Assembly: GCA_016871675.1 (NCBI GenBank)
Contig: VHCN01000010.1
Location: 1 to 64,000, forward strand
DNA from: Verrucomicrobiota bacterium
GTDB taxonomy: Bacteria > Verrucomicrobiota > Verrucomicrobiia > Limisphaerales > VHCN01
Length of the DNA stretch: 64,000 nt
Reading direction: 5' to 3'
The notes under the pieces: generated by a model
Databases searched by the model: none
Seen by the model: only the letters and a program-made list of their open reading frames with translations
Told to the model about the DNA's origin: nothing
Part shown: piece after piece, positions 40,337 through 53,378 of the stretch
Layout of the letters: each line of letters begins with the position of its first letter
Position numbering within the stretch: position 1 is the first letter of the stretch
Position numbers and translations under genes: made by a program

Positions 40337-42472
40337 ATGAAATTCACGCACCTCTTCCTCATGTCGCTTGCCGCAACCAGCGCCCCTTCACACGCCGCCG
40401 ACCAGCCGCGGCTCGCGTATCCCGTCACGGCCAGGACCAACCACGTGGACGACTACCACGGCACGAAGATCCCCGACCCGTTCCGCTGGCTCGAGGACGA
40501 CAACGCTGCCGACACCAAGGCGTGGGTCGAGGCGCAGAACAAGGTCACCTTCGGCTATCTCGACACGATCCCCGAGCGCGCCCGCATCAAGGAACGGCTC
40601 ACGAAGCTCTGGAACTTCGAGCGCTACGGCCTGCCGCACCGCGAAGGCTCGCGCTACTTCTGGTCCAAGAACGACGGCCTGCAAAACCAAAGCGTGCTCT
40701 ACGTCGCGGACACGCTCGACGCGGAGCCGCGCGTGCTGCTCGATCCGAACAAACTTTCCGCCGACGGCACCGTCGCGCTTTCAAGCTACAGCATCAGCGC
40801 GGACGGCAACTTGATGGCCTACGGCCTCTCGGCCAGCGGTTCGGACTGGCAGGAGTGGAAGGTGCGCGACGTGAAGACCGGCGCGGACCTGTCCGACCAC
40901 ATCAAGTGGGTGAAGTTCAGCGGCGCGTCGTGGACGAAGGACGGCAAGGGATTCTTCTACTCGCGCTACGCCGAGCCCAAACCCGGCGAGTCGCTCAAGG
41001 GCGCGAACTATTTCCAGAAACTCTACTTCCACAAACTCGGCACGCCGCAATCCGACGACACGCTCATCTACGAACGGCCCGACCAGAAGGAATGGGGCTT
41101 CGGCGGCCACGTCACGGACGACGGCAAGTTCCTCGTCCTCTCCATTTGGAAGGGCACGCTGCGCAAGAACCTCCTCTTCTACCGCGACCTTTCGCAGGCG
41201 AACGCGCCCGTCGTCGAACTCATCAAGGACTTCGAGGCCGACTACGGTTTCGTGGACAACGTCGGTTCGACGTTTTATCTGCGCACCGATCTCAACGCGC
41301 CCCGCGGTCGCGTCGTGGCGATTGACCTCGCGAAACCGGAGAAAACGAACTGGAAGGAAGTCATCCCGCAAGCCGCCGAGACGCTGCGCGGCGTGAACCT
41401 GCTCAGCGACCAGTTCGTCGCCAGCTACCTCAAGGACGCGCGCTCGCAGGTGAAGGTGTTCGCGCGCGACGGCAAGTTTGCCCGCGAGATTGCGCTGCCC
41501 GGCATCGGCAGCACGGGCGGCTTTGGAGGCAAGCGCACGGACACCGAGACGTTCTACTCGTTCACGAGCTACACCGTGCCCGGCTCGATCTACCGGCACG
41601 ACATGAAGACGGGGAAGAGTTCCGTGTTCCGCAAGCCGAAGGTGGACTTCAACTCCGCCGGCTTCGAGACCAAGCAGGTCTTCTACGCGAGCAAGGACGG
41701 CACGCGCGTGCCGATGTTCATCACGCACCGCAAAGGGCTGAAGCTCGACGGCTCGAACCCGACGTATCTCTACGGCTACGGCGGCTTCAACATCCCGCAG
41801 ACGCCGGGCTTCAGCGTGAGCATGGCCGTGTGGCTGGAGATGGGCGGCGTGTTCGCCGTGGCGAACCTGCGCGGCGGCGGCGAATACGGCGAGGAATGGC
41901 ACCTCTCCGGCACGAAGGCGCGCAAGCAGAACGTCTTCGACGACTTCATCGCCGCGGCGGAGCGGCTCATCGCGCAGAAATACACCTCGCCGAAGACGCT
42001 CGCCATCGCCGGCGGCTCGAACGGCGGCCTGCTCGTCGGCGCGTGCATGACGCAGCGGCCCGAGCTGTTCGGCGCGGCGCTGCCCGCGGTGGGCGTGATG
42101 GACATGCTCCGCTTCCACAAGTTCACCATCGGCTGGGCGTGGACGAGCGACTACGGCAGCGCGGACAACGCGGACGAGTTCAAGGCGCTCCTTGCCTACT
42201 CGCCGCTGCACAACCTCAAGCCCGGCGTGAAGTATCCGCCCACGCTCGTGACGACGGCGGACCACGACGACCGCGTGGTGCCGGCGCACAGCTTCAAATT
42301 TGCCGCGCGCCTGCAGGAATGCCAGCCCTCCGACGGCCCGCCCGTGCTCATCCGCATCGAGACCAAGGCCGGCCACGGCGCGGGCAAACCGACGACGAAG
42401 CTCATCGAGGAGTCGGCGGACAAGTTCGGCTTCCTCGTGCGCGAGCTGGGGATGAAGCTGCCGGCGAATTGA
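40337..42472 (+). CDS. Secreted prolyl oligopeptidase (S9A)
   Basis: A 711-residue S9A serine peptidase that cleaves short peptides after proline. ATG 40337 opens a signal peptide (KFTHLFLMSLAATSAPSHA). The text then follows prolyl oligopeptidase: DDYHGTKIPDPFRWLEDD, FYSRYAEPKPGESLKGAN in the seven-bladed propeller, and the catalytic domain with S561 (AGGSNGGLLVGA), Asp in TADHDDRVVP (near 642-645) and H680 (TKAGHGAGKPT). Its final helix matches the family. The signal peptide suggests a periplasmic or secreted role. Confidence 0.95.
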   Translation: MKFTHLFLMSLAATSAPSHAADQPRLAYPVTARTNHVDDYHGTKIPDPFRWLEDDNAADTKAWVEAQNKVTFGYLDTIPERARIKERLTKLWNFERYGLPHREGSRYFWSKNDGLQNQSVLYVADTLDAEPRVLLDPNKLSADGTVALSSYSISADGNLMAYGLSASGSDWQEWKVRDVKTGADLSDHIKWVKFSGASWTKDGKGFFYSRYAEPKPGESLKGANYFQKLYFHKLGTPQSDDTLIYERPDQKEWGFGGHVTDDGKFLVLSIWKGTLRKNLLFYRDLSQANAPVVELIKDFEADYGFVDNVGSTFYLRTDLNAPRGRVVAIDLAKPEKTNWKEVIPQAAETLRGVNLLSDQFVASYLKDARSQVKVFARDGKFAREIALPGIGSTGGFGGKRTDTETFYSFTSYTVPGSIYRHDMKTGKSSVFRKPKVDFNSAGFETKQVFYASKDGTRVPMFITHRKGLKLDGSNPTYLYGYGGFNIPQTPGFSVSMAVWLEMGGVFAVANLRGGGEYGEEWHLSGTKARKQNVFDDFIAAAERLIAQKYTSPKTLAIAGGSNGGLLVGACMTQRPELFGAALPAVGVMDMLRFHKFTIGWAWTSDYGSADNADEFKALLAYSPLHNLKPGVKYPPTLVTTADHDDRVVPAHSFKFAARLQECQPSDGPPVLIRIETKAGHGAGKPTTKLIEESADKFGFLVRELGMKLPAN

Positions 42473-42702
42473 ACCAGCGGGATTGTCCTTTGCCGCCGAG
42501 CCTGACGGAAGCATGTCACCGGGGAGATGCCGAGGGCGCGGGCTCCCGGCAAGGCTGGTTGGCCTCGTCGTGCTCTTCCGCGGGATTTCGACCGGCGGTA
42601 TCAGTGCCCGCCCGGGATGCAATGCTGACGGCGGACGGCAAGTCTGGCGCGGACCGGTTGCTGTTCCGGAACGACGGCAGGCTTGCGCTGGCTGCCATCT
42701 GG

Positions 42703-43572
42703 CTACTTGATCGGAATCTGAGCGGAGGTGCCCCAGCGGCGTTGCGAGGATTTGAGTTCGACTTCCGCGCCGTTGGGGTCGGGCTTGCCGGTGGCAATGA
42801 GCGCGAAAGACACGTCGCCTTCCTCCTCGGTGTGCGTGTCGGTGACGCTCGCGGGCACTTTGGCGCCGAGTTTGATGCGCATGGTGGATTCCTTGATGGT
42901 CAGCCCGGGGGGCAGCGGCGGGAAGAAGCTGCCCTTGACCTCGCTGCCGAGGTGCAGGATGCGCTTGCCGCCGTCGGTGGTCACTTTCTCAAGCGTCACC
43001 TTGCCCGCGAGATTCTCGGCGCGGAGGTTGCCCTTGGCCTGCATGTCCTTGATCATGGCGGCGGCGTTGACGTTCCACGAGTCGCCGACTTTCTTGCGCT
43101 CCTTGGTGCCGAAGAACTCGTCGTCGGACGCGCCGGACTTGCCGACGGACGCGGCGGCGCTCAACGCGCGCGCGAGTTCGCCCGTCGCGCGCTCACCGGC
43201 GGCTTCGAACACGGGCTTGCCGTCCTCAAGGAAGGCCTTCACCACGGCGCCGCCGCCGAGGAGCTGTTTGCGCTCCGCGCCGACGGTGAGCGCGAGGTTC
43301 GAGACCTTGTGCGTGAAGCGTTGGGGCTTGCCCTTCGCGTCCACCTCCTCGACGGTCGCCTCGGACTTGAACTCGATGAGGAGCTTTTCCCTGCGATTGG
43401 TGACGGCCTTGCCGCCAGCGGAGAGCGCGGTCTCGGTTTCCTCGTGGACGGTTTTGGTGATGGCGAAGCGGTCGCCGGCCTTCAGAGGGCGGTGGAGCCG
43501 GATTTCGAAGTCCTGCGCGGCGGCGGCGGCGGTGAAGGCGGCGAGGAGCAGCGGGAGGCGCGCGAGTGTCAT
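42703..43572 (-). CDS. Secreted protein of unknown function
   Basis: A 289-residue exported protein; ATG 43572 opens a signal peptide (MTLARLPLLLAAFTAAAAAQ). The mature part is beta-rich with a repeated pattern of hydrophobic strands (FEIRLHRPLKAGDRFAITKTV, LLIEFKSEATVEEVDAKGKPQRFTHKVSNL, GKVTLEKVTTDGGKRILHLGSEVKGSF, MRIKLGAKVPASVTDTHTEEEGDVSF). No known domain was recognised. It is convergent with the prolyl oligopeptidase gene and divergent from gltB. Confidence 0.7.
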   Translation of the reverse strand: MTLARLPLLLAAFTAAAAAQDFEIRLHRPLKAGDRFAITKTVHEETETALSAGGKAVTNRREKLLIEFKSEATVEEVDAKGKPQRFTHKVSNLALTVGAERKQLLGGGAVVKAFLEDGKPVFEAAGERATGELARALSAAASVGKSGASDDEFFGTKERKKVGDSWNVNAAAMIKDMQAKGNLRAENLAGKVTLEKVTTDGGKRILHLGSEVKGSFFPPLPPGLTIKESTMRIKLGAKVPASVTDTHTEEEGDVSFALIATGKPDPNGAEVELKSSQRRWGTSAQIPIK

Positions 43573-43697
43573 GGGGGTGCGAGGGTTGTAGGCGCGCGCG
43601 GGCCGGAAGGCGAACAGATTTTCGCGGGCGGGTTTCGCCGGGCTCGGGAGGCGATTCAGGCCTGCGCTGCCTGCGCGGTCATTGTCTGAAATAGCTT

Positions 43698-43726
43698 TTG
43701 CACTCCGTGACGGGCTTCGATACGTT
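43698..43726 (+). promoter_or_regulatory. Weak promoter candidate upstream of gltB
   Basis: TTGCAC (43698-43703) and TACGTT (43721-43726) are separated by exactly 17 bases. They would place a start near 43733 and a 96-base leader before gltB. The -10 match is poor (T-A----T), so this is only a candidate. Confidence 0.25.
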
Positions 43727-43828
43727 TCGCGAGCTTGGTGTCCGGCTGGCTGACCCATTCCCGGTTGAGTCGCTTCTCCGACAGAACCCCGCCGGCTTCC
43801 ACGCAGCGCAAACCGAAGCATCATCACG

Positions 43829-46800
43829 ATGAGCCAGTCACAGACGAGCACCCAGGCCCGCTGGCACGGCCTCCCGCCCAAGCAGGGCCTTTACGATCCG
43901 CGGTTCGAGCATGACGCGTGCGGCGTCGGCTTCGTCGTGAACATCAAAGGGAAGAAGTCGCATGAGATTTTGCGGCAGGGCGTCCAGATCCTGGTCAACC
44001 TCGACCATCGCGGCGCGTGCGGATGCGAGCCGAACACGGGCGACGGCGCGGGCGTGCTGTTCCAGATTCCGCACAAGTTTTTCCAGAAGGTCGCCACCGC
44101 GCACGACTTCGAACTGCCCGCGCCCGGCCGCTACGGCGTGGCGATGATCTACATGACGAAGAAGTCGGATGACCGCCACCATTGCGAGCGGATCTTCGAG
44201 CGGGTGGTGCGCGAGGAAGGGCAGACGGTGCTCGGCTGGCGCACGGTGCCGACGGACAACTCGACGCTCGGCGCGACCGCGCGCGCGGCCGAGCCGTTCG
44301 TCCGCCAGTGCTTCATCGGCCGCAACACGCGCAAGGCGCGCGACGAGCAGACGTTCGAGCGCAAGCTGTTCATCATCCGCAAGCGCGCCCTCACCGAGAT
44401 CCGCAACTCCGGCGAGCGCGGCACGCAGTGGTGGTATGTGCCGAGCATTTCGTGCCGCACGATCGTTTACAAGGGCATGCTCATGCCGGGGCAGGTGGAC
44501 CATTATTATCCCGACCTGCGCGACCCGGACATGGAGACGGCGCTGGCGCTGGTGCACTCGCGCTTCTCGACGAACACCTTCCCGAGCTGGGAGCGCGCGC
44601 ACCCGTATCGCTACCTCGCGCACAACGGCGAGATCAACACGCTCCGCGGCAACATCAACTGGATGCACGCGCGCCAGGCGATGTTCGAGTCGGACGTCTT
44701 CGGCAAGGACATCAACAAGATCTTCCCCATCATCAACCCGAACGGCTCGGACTCCTCGATGTTCGACAACTGCCTCGAACTGCTCGTGCTCGCCGGCCGC
44801 CCGCTGCCGCACGCAATGATGATGATGATCCCCGAGCCGTGGACGAACCACGAGTCCATGAGCGACGAGCGCAAGGCGTTTTACGAATACCACTCGTGCC
44901 TGATGGAGCCGTGGGATGGTCCGGCCTCGATTGCGTTCACCGACGGCGTTCAAATCGGCGCGTGCCTTGACCGCAACGGGCTGCGGCCTTCGCGCTACTA
45001 CGTCACCAAGGACGACCTCGTGGTGATGGCGAGCGAAGTCGGCGTGCTCGACATCGCGCCGGAGCGCGTGTTGCAAAAGGGCCGCCTCCAGCCCGGCCGC
45101 ATGTTTCTTGTGGACACCGCGCAGGGCCGCATCATCGCCGACGAGGAGATCAAGGACTCCATCGCCAAGGCGCAGCCGTATCGCCAGTGGATCAACGAGA
45201 ACATGGTCGAGCTCGACAAGCTGCCCGACGCGCCGCACGTGCCCGAGCCCGACCACAACACGGTGCTGCACCGGCAGATGGCGTTCGGCTACACGTTCGA
45301 GGACTTGCGGCTGCTGATGGTCCCGATGGCGCGCGACGGCGTGGAGGCCGTCGGCTCGATGGGCACGGACACCCCGCTCGCGGTGCTCTCGCAGAAGCCG
45401 CAGTTGCTCTACACTTATTTCAAGCAGCTCTTCGCGCAGGTCACCAACCCGCCGATTGACTGCATCCGCGAGGAAATTGTCACCTCGACCGAGACGACCA
45501 TCGGCTCCGAGCGCAGCCTGCTCAAGCCCGAGGCCGAGAGCTGCCGGCTCATCGAGCTCAAGCAGCCCATCCTCAGCAACGAGGAGTTTGCGAAGCTCAA
45601 GCACCTCAACCATCCGCACTTCAAGTCCGCCACGCTGCCGATCCTCTTCAAGGCGGGCGAGGGACCCGGCGGCTTGGAGAAGGCGATGGACGACTTGTGC
45701 GAGGCCGCGACGAAGGCCATCAAGGACGGCGCGAACGTGCTCATCCTCTCCGACCGCGGCGTGAACAAGGACAACGCGCCCATCCCCGCGCTGCTCGCGG
45801 TCGCCGGCGTGCATCATCATCTCATCCGCGAGGGCACGCGCACGCGCACCGGACTCGTGCTCGAATCCGGCGAGCCGCGCGAGGTGCACCACTACTCGCT
45901 GCTCATCGGCTACGGCTGCGGCGCGATCAATCCGTATCTCGCTTACGAGACGCTCGACGACCTCATCCAGCAGGGCTTGCTCACCGGCATCAATCACAAG
46001 ACCGCGGTGAAGAACTACACGAAGGCGGCCGTGAAAGGCGTCGTGAAGGTGACGTCCAAGATGGGCATCAGCACCATCCAGAGTTACCGCGGCGCGCAGA
46101 TCTTCGAGGCCATCGGCCTCAACGACGCGGTCATAGACAAGTATTTCACCTGGACGCCCTCGCGCGTCGGCGGCATCGGCATCGAAGCCATCGGCAGGGA
46201 AGTGCTCACGCGGCACGAGCACGCGTTCCCCGACCGCCCGGCGAACGGGCACGCGCTCGACGTGGGCGGCCAGTATCAGTGGCGCGCGGACGGCGAGCTG
46301 CACCTCTTCAATCCGCAGACCGTCCACAAGCTGCAGAAGGCCGTTCGCAACAACGATTACAAGACCTTCAAGGAATACTCCGCGCTCGTGAACTCGCAGA
46401 TGCGCGACCTCTACACGCTGCGCGGGCTGCTGGAGTTCAAGCCGGCGACGGCCATCCCGATCGGGCTGGTCGAGCCCGTCGAGAGCATCATGCGGCGCTT
46501 CAAGTCGGGCGCGATGAGCTACGGCTCCATCAGCGGCGAGGCGCACGAGACCCTCGCCATCGCGATGAACCGCATCGGCGGCAAATCCAACACCGGCGAA
46601 GGCGGCGAGGATCCCGCGCGCTACGCGTGGACCAACGACCGCGGCGACTCGAAGAATTCCGCGATCAAGCAGGTCGCGAGCGGGCGCTTCGGCGTCACGA
46701 GCCTTTACCTCACGCACGCGAAGGAACTGCAAATCAAGATGGCGCAGGGCGCGAAGCCCGGCGAAGGCGGCCAGCTTCCCGGCGGCAAGGTGTATCCGTG

Positions 46801-48457
46801 GATCGCGCGCGTCCGCCACTCGACACCCGGGGTCGGACTCATTTCACCGCCGCCGCATCACGACATCTATTCCATCGAGGACCTCGCGGAACTCATCCAC
46901 GACCTCAAGAACTCGAACCGCGAGGCGCGCATCAGCGTCAAGCTCGTCGCCGAAGTCGGCGTGGGCACCGTCGCCGCGGGCGTCGCGAAGGCGCACGCGG
47001 ATGTCGTGCTCATCAGCGGTTACGACGGCGGCACGGGCGCATCGCCGCAGACGAGCATCAAGCACGCGGGCATTCCGTGGGAACTCGGCCTCGCCGAGAC
47101 GCACCAGACGCTCGTGCTGAACAACCTGCGCGCGCGCATCGCGGTCGAGACCGATGGCCAGCTCAAGACCGGTCGCGACGTCATCCTCGCCGCGCTGCTT
47201 GGCGCGGAGGAGTTCGGCTTCGCCACCGGCCCGCTCGTCGCCATGGGCTGCATCATGATGCGCGTCTGCCATCTGAACACCTGCCCGGTCGGCGTGGCCA
47301 CGCAGGATCCGCGGTTGCGCGGCCTCTTCCCCGGCAAGCCCGAGGACGTGGTGAATTTCATGACCTTCATCGCGCAGGAAGTCCGCGAGCTGATGGCGCA
47401 GCTCGGCTTCCGCACGATCAACGAGATGATCGGTCGCGTGGACGTGCTCGAGCCGCGCAAGGCCGTCGAGCATTGGAAGGCGCGCGGGCTGGACTTCAGC
47501 AACATCCTGCACTCACCCGACGTGCATCTCAGCGTCGGGCGCTACTGCCAGGTGCCGCAGGAACACGGCCTCGAGAAGTCTCTCGACATGACGATCCTAC
47601 TCGACCTGTGCAAGCCCGCGATTGAGAAGCGGGAAAAGGTGGTGGTGCAGTTGCCGATTCGGAACACGAATCGCGTCGTCGGCACGATCCTCGGCAACGA
47701 AATCACCAAGCGCCACGGCGCGGGGGGTTTGCCCGAGGACACCATTCAGCTTCACTTCAAGGGGTCGGCGGGACAGAGCCTCGCCGCGTTCGTGCCGGGC
47801 GGTGTCACCATCCGCCTCGAAGGCGACGCCAACGATTATTGCGGCAAGGGACTGAGCGGCGGCCGGCTCATCATCTATCCGCCCGGCGGCTCCACGTTCC
47901 GCGCGGAGCACAACATCATCGTCGGCAATGTGGCGCTCTATGGCGCGACGGGCGGCGAGGCGTTCATCCGCGGCATGGCGGGCGAGCGCTTCGGTGTGCG
48001 CAACTCCGGCGTGTGCACGGTCGTCGAGGCCGTCGGCGACCACGGCTGCGAATACATGACCGGCGGCACCGTGGTCGTGCTCGGCAGGACGGGCCGCAAC
48101 TTCGCGGCGGGCATGAGCGGCGGCGTCGCCTACGTGCTTGATGAGGACGGCGACTTCGCCCGGCGCTGCAACATGCAGATGGTCGGCTTGGAGCGCATCG
48201 AGGGCCGCGACGAGTCGAACGCGGTGCGCGACTTGATCGAGCGGCACGTGATCTACACCGGCAGCGAGCGCGGCCGCAACGTGCTTGCGATGTGGCAGGC
48301 CATCGTGCCGAAGTTCGTGAAGGTGATGCCCAAGGACTACAAGCGCGTGCTGGCTTCGCTGAAGAAGGCCGAGGCGGCGGGACTCACCGGCGACGACGCC
48401 CTCACCGCCGCGTTCGAGGAGAACTCGAAGGACGCCGCGCGCGTGGGCGGCGGTTGA
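43829..48457 (+). CDS. gltB: Glutamate synthase large subunit
   Basis: GltB, 1542 residues, makes two glutamates from glutamine and 2-oxoglutarate with the GltD partner. The class II glutaminase nucleophile is C31 ([20 protein letters not shown]), exposed after propeptide removal. The synthase/FMN barrel follows. The 3Fe-4S cysteines are C1141, C1147 and C1152 ([14 protein letters not shown]5-C-X4-C). The C-terminal GXGXG beta-helix domain is clear ([32 protein letters not shown]). gltD follows 65 bases downstream. No regulatory gene is adjacent. Confidence 0.97.
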   Translation: MSQSQTSTQARWHGLPPKQGLYDPRFEHDACGVGFVVNIKGKKSHEILRQGVQILVNLDHRGACGCEPNTGDGAGVLFQIPHKFFQKVATAHDFELPAPGRYGVAMIYMTKKSDDRHHCERIFERVVREEGQTVLGWRTVPTDNSTLGATARAAEPFVRQCFIGRNTRKARDEQTFERKLFIIRKRALTEIRNSGERGTQWWYVPSISCRTIVYKGMLMPGQVDHYYPDLRDPDMETALALVHSRFSTNTFPSWERAHPYRYLAHNGEINTLRGNINWMHARQAMFESDVFGKDINKIFPIINPNGSDSSMFDNCLELLVLAGRPLPHAMMMMIPEPWTNHESMSDERKAFYEYHSCLMEPWDGPASIAFTDGVQIGACLDRNGLRPSRYYVTKDDLVVMASEVGVLDIAPERVLQKGRLQPGRMFLVDTAQGRIIADEEIKDSIAKAQPYRQWINENMVELDKLPDAPHVPEPDHNTVLHRQMAFGYTFEDLRLLMVPMARDGVEAVGSMGTDTPLAVLSQKPQLLYTYFKQLFAQVTNPPIDCIREEIVTSTETTIGSERSLLKPEAESCRLIELKQPILSNEEFAKLKHLNHPHFKSATLPILFKAGEGPGGLEKAMDDLCEAATKAIKDGANVLILSDRGVNKDNAPIPALLAVAGVHHHLIREGTRTRTGLVLESGEPREVHHYSLLIGYGCGAINPYLAYETLDDLIQQGLLTGINHKTAVKNYTKAAVKGVVKVTSKMGISTIQSYRGAQIFEAIGLNDAVIDKYFTWTPSRVGGIGIEAIGREVLTRHEHAFPDRPANGHALDVGGQYQWRADGELHLFNPQTVHKLQKAVRNNDYKTFKEYSALVNSQMRDLYTLRGLLEFKPATAIPIGLVEPVESIMRRFKSGAMSYGSISGEAHETLAIAMNRIGGKSNTGEGGEDPARYAWTNDRGDSKNSAIKQVASGRFGVTSLYLTHAKELQIKMAQGAKPGEGGQLPGGKVYPWIARVRHSTPGVGLISPPPHHDIYSIEDLAELIHDLKNSNREARISVKLVAEVGVGTVAAGVAKAHADVVLISGYDGGTGASPQTSIKHAGIPWELGLAETHQTLVLNNLRARIAVETDGQLKTGRDVILAALLGAEEFGFATGPLVAMGCIMMRVCHLNTCPVGVATQDPRLRGLFPGKPEDVVNFMTFIAQEVRELMAQLGFRTINEMIGRVDVLEPRKAVEHWKARGLDFSNILHSPDVHLSVGRYCQVPQEHGLEKSLDMTILLDLCKPAIEKREKVVVQLPIRNTNRVVGTILGNEITKRHGAGGLPEDTIQLHFKGSAGQSLAAFVPGGVTIRLEGDANDYCGKGLSGGRLIIYPPGGSTFRAEHNIIVGNVALYGATGGEAFIRGMAGERFGVRNSGVCTVVEAVGDHGCEYMTGGTVVVLGRTGRNFAAGMSGGVAYVLDEDGDFARRCNMQMVGLERIEGRDESNAVRDLIERHVIYTGSERGRNVLAMWQAIVPKFVKVMPKDYKRVLASLKKAEAAGLTGDDALTAAFEENSKDAARVGGG

Positions 48458-48522
48458 TGCGATGACCTTCTGGCCGACCGTCAACCGAGCGGAAACCCCC
48501 GCACCGATTCTCAACCACTGAC

Positions 48523-50007
48523 ATGGGCAAACCCACCGGATTCCTTGAATTCACGCGGCAGCTTCCCGCCGACCGCGAACCGCTCGTGCGCACCGCCGAC
48601 TGGCGCGAGTTTCACGACCCCATGCCGGAGCCCAAGCTCCGCGAGCAGGGCGCGCGCTGCATGGATTGCGGCGTGCCCTTCTGCCACACCGGCCAGCTCC
48701 TCAGCGGCATGGCCAGCGGCTGCCCCATCAACAACCTCATCCCGGAGTGGAACGACCTCATCTATCGCGGCCTCTGGCAGGAGGCCCTCGAACGCCTGCA
48801 CAAGACAAACAACTTCCCCGAGTTCACCGGCCGCGTCTGCCCCGCGCCGTGCGAAGGCTCCTGCGTGCTCGGCCTCAGCGCGCCGCCCGTCACGATCAAG
48901 AACATCGAGAATGCAATCATTGACCGCGGCTGGGACGAAGGCTGGGTCAAACCCGAGCCGCCCGCCACGCGCACCGGCAAGAAAGTCGCCGTCGTCGGCT
49001 CGGGTCCCGCCGGCCTCAGCGCCGCCGCGCAACTCAACCGCGTCGGCCACCGCGTGCTCGTCTTCGAGCGCGCCGACCGCCCCGGCGGCCTGCTCATGTA
49101 TGGCATCCCCAACATGAAACTCGACAAGAACGAGGTCGTGCTGCGCCGCCTCAAGCTGATGGAGGAGGAGGGCATCAAGTTCGTCTGCAACTGCGAAGTC
49201 GGCAAAGACCTCACCACCAAGCAGCTCATGGAGGAGTTCGACGCCGTCGTGCTCGCCACCGGCGCGACCAAGCCGCGCGACCTGCCGATCGAGGGCCGCC
49301 AGCTCAAGGGCGTCCACTTCGCGATGGAGTTCCTGCACAACAACACCAAGGCGCTTCTCGACCAGCACAAGAACGGCAGCTTCATCACGGCCGGGGGCAA
49401 GGACGTCGTCGTCATCGGCGGCGGCGACACCGGCACCGACTGCGTCGGCACCGCGATGCGGCACGGATGCAAGAGCCTTGTGCAGGTGGAAATTCTTCCC
49501 AAGCCGCCGCTGGACCGTGCCAAAGACAACCCCTGGCCTGAATGGCCCAGGACCTACAAGCTCGACTACGGGCAGGAGGAAGCTGCGGCGAAGTTTGGCG
49601 CCGATCCGCGCGTGTATCTCACCACGGCGACGAAGTTCGAGGGCGACGAGAACGGTCAGGTCAAAGCCGTTCACCTCATCAACGTCGAGTGGTCCCGCAA
49701 CGAGAAAGGGCAGTTCATCCCGAAGAACATCCCGGGCACTGAACGCGTCCTTCCCGCGCAACTCGTCCTGCTGGCGATGGGCTTCCTCGGACCCGAGCAG
49801 CCGCTCCTCGAAGCCCTCGGCGTCGAGCGCGACCCGCGTTCCAACGTGAAGGCCGACCACGGCAAATTCCAGACCAGCCTGCCGAACGTCTTCGCCGCGG
49901 GCGACTGCCGTCGCGGCCAGAGCCTCGTCGTCTGGGCCTTCAACGAAGGCCGCGGCGCCGCGCGCGAGTGCGACCGCTACCTGATGGGCGCGACGAACCT
50001 GCCCTGA
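48523..50007 (+). CDS. gltD: Glutamate synthase small subunit
   Basis: GltD, 494 residues, the FAD/NADPH subunit that feeds electrons to GltB through Fe-S clusters. The N-terminal cysteines for two 4Fe-4S clusters are present: [44 protein letters not shown]. The first nucleotide-binding motif is [14 protein letters not shown] and the second [15 protein letters not shown]. The end ([27 protein letters not shown]) is typical. ATG 48523 ([15 protein letters not shown]) is the natural start. About 290 bases of unannotated sequence follow. Confidence 0.97.
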   Translation: MGKPTGFLEFTRQLPADREPLVRTADWREFHDPMPEPKLREQGARCMDCGVPFCHTGQLLSGMASGCPINNLIPEWNDLIYRGLWQEALERLHKTNNFPEFTGRVCPAPCEGSCVLGLSAPPVTIKNIENAIIDRGWDEGWVKPEPPATRTGKKVAVVGSGPAGLSAAAQLNRVGHRVLVFERADRPGGLLMYGIPNMKLDKNEVVLRRLKLMEEEGIKFVCNCEVGKDLTTKQLMEEFDAVVLATGATKPRDLPIEGRQLKGVHFAMEFLHNNTKALLDQHKNGSFITAGGKDVVVIGGGDTGTDCVGTAMRHGCKSLVQVEILPKPPLDRAKDNPWPEWPRTYKLDYGQEEAAAKFGADPRVYLTTATKFEGDENGQVKAVHLINVEWSRNEKGQFIPKNIPGTERVLPAQLVLLAMGFLGPEQPLLEALGVERDPRSNVKADHGKFQTSLPNVFAAGDCRRGQSLVVWAFNEGRGAARECDRYLMGATNLP

Positions 50008-50299
50008 GCAAACCCCTCGTGCAGGCGGGGTGGACGCGCCATCCGGGTGAATCAAGCGGGTCTGGTTGCCGGCCCCCCGCAACTCATTCGCAGGATCCGG
50101 CAAGTCCCTGCCGCGATGGAAGCAGCGCCTGGCGCCGTTCGCGCTCGCCCGGATTGCAAGAACGCCCTCGTATCCGCGCTCGTTTGGTGAGTAGCGGGTG
50201 ACAAGGCTGCGGAGCTGGGCTTCCGCCGATCGTTGTGGCATCGCGGACTGGGTGGCAACCACGGATTGCTCATGGTTCGAAGGTCCGCCCGACTCGGCG

Positions 50300-50860
50300 C
50301 TACACCGTCATGATCTCCTTTTCCTTGTGTGCAAGGTGATCGTCTATCTTCTTGATGTATTGGTCGGTGAGCTTCTGCACTTCCTCCTCGCCGCCCTTGA
50401 TGTCGTCCTCGGAGATGTGGCCGTCCTTCTTGAGCTTCTTCAGAGCCTCAATGGCTTGACGGCGTTCGTTTCGGATGGCGATGCGGTTGTCCTCGGCCAT
50501 TTTCTTGCCGACCTTGACGAGTTCCTGCCGGCGCTCGGTGCTGAGCTCGGGGAGGAAGAGCCGGATCACGCGTCCCTGCACGGATGGGTTCAGCCCGATG
50601 TTGGCGGCTTGGATGGCCTTCTCGATGGCCTTTGCGTTGCCGGCGTCGAAGGGCTGCACCACGAGCGCGCGCGGTTCGGGCGTGCTGATGGAGGCCAGTT
50701 CGCGCAGTCGCATCGTCGCGCCGTAGGCCTCGACCTGGATGTTCTCGATGAGCGCGGGTGAAGCCTTGCCCGTGCGCAGCGCGGAGAACTCGCTCACCAC
50801 GTGCTGCTCGGTCTTGATCATCTTCTCCTCGGTCTCCAGCAGGATGTCGTCCACGGTCAT
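50300..50860 (-). CDS. frr: Ribosome recycling factor
   Basis: Frr, 186 residues, splits the post-termination ribosome with EF-G. Text is typical: TVDDILLETEEKMIKTEQHVVSEFSALRTGKASPALIENIQVEAYGATMRLRELASIS, ALVVQPFDAGNAKAIEKAIQAANIGLNPSVQGRVIRLFLPELSTERRQELVKVGKKMAEDNRIAIRNERR. In the usual order it follows pyrH (about 90 bases apart). Confidence 0.97.
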   Translation of the reverse strand: MTVDDILLETEEKMIKTEQHVVSEFSALRTGKASPALIENIQVEAYGATMRLRELASISTPEPRALVVQPFDAGNAKAIEKAIQAANIGLNPSVQGRVIRLFLPELSTERRQELVKVGKKMAEDNRIAIRNERRQAIEALKKLKKDGHISEDDIKGGEEEVQKLTDQYIKKIDDHLAHKEKEIMTV

Positions 50861-50870
50861 AAGCCTGTCG

Positions 50871-50940
50871 TCGGTTTTGGGTTTCGGGCCTCGAGTTTCG
50901 GGTTCGGCGTGCCGGCGTTCAACTTCAAACCTGAGACTCC
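50871..50940. repeat. Heptad-like tracts between pyrH and frr
   Basis: GGTTTTGGGTTTCGGGCCTC then GAGTTTCGGGTTCGGCG and GTTCAACTTCAAACCTGAG. These are degenerate TTTCGGG and TTCAACT units of about seven bases, like those at 13374-13407 and 57111-57145. Confidence 0.45.
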
Positions 50941-50951
50941 CGCCATGCGTG

Positions 50952-53188
<2,237 letters not shown>

Positions 53189-53246
53189 GGCGTGTGGGCG
53201 GGGATTGCCCGGGCTTTGATGGTCGCCACTGTGGGCGCGTCTCCCG

Positions 53247-53270
53247 CCATTGGCAATTCGAAATCCGGCC
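53247..53270. repeat. AATTCG/AATCCGG mini-repeat tract
   Basis: CCATTGGCAATTCGAAATCC followed by GG, degenerate units of the CAATTCG/AAATCCG heptad, in the gap between divergent DUF1501 and luxE-like genes. Confidence 0.35.
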
Positions 53271-53378
53271 GGTGCCCGGCAGCGGGGTGCATCCGATTTC
53301 CCGCTCGACTTGGGTCCGGGTGCGCGGAAGATGCGCGGCACGGCTGTCGCGGAAAACCAGCCGCGAATCAAACACCGC

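Noticed and set aside
42473-42702. Possible small gene or RNA between the prolyl oligopeptidase and the secreted-protein gene
   Set aside because: No start with a credible product, no hairpin with a T-run, and no repeat was seen.
50010-50035. Short inverted repeat after gltD that could be a terminator
   Set aside because: The stem is only about five pairs and no T-run follows.
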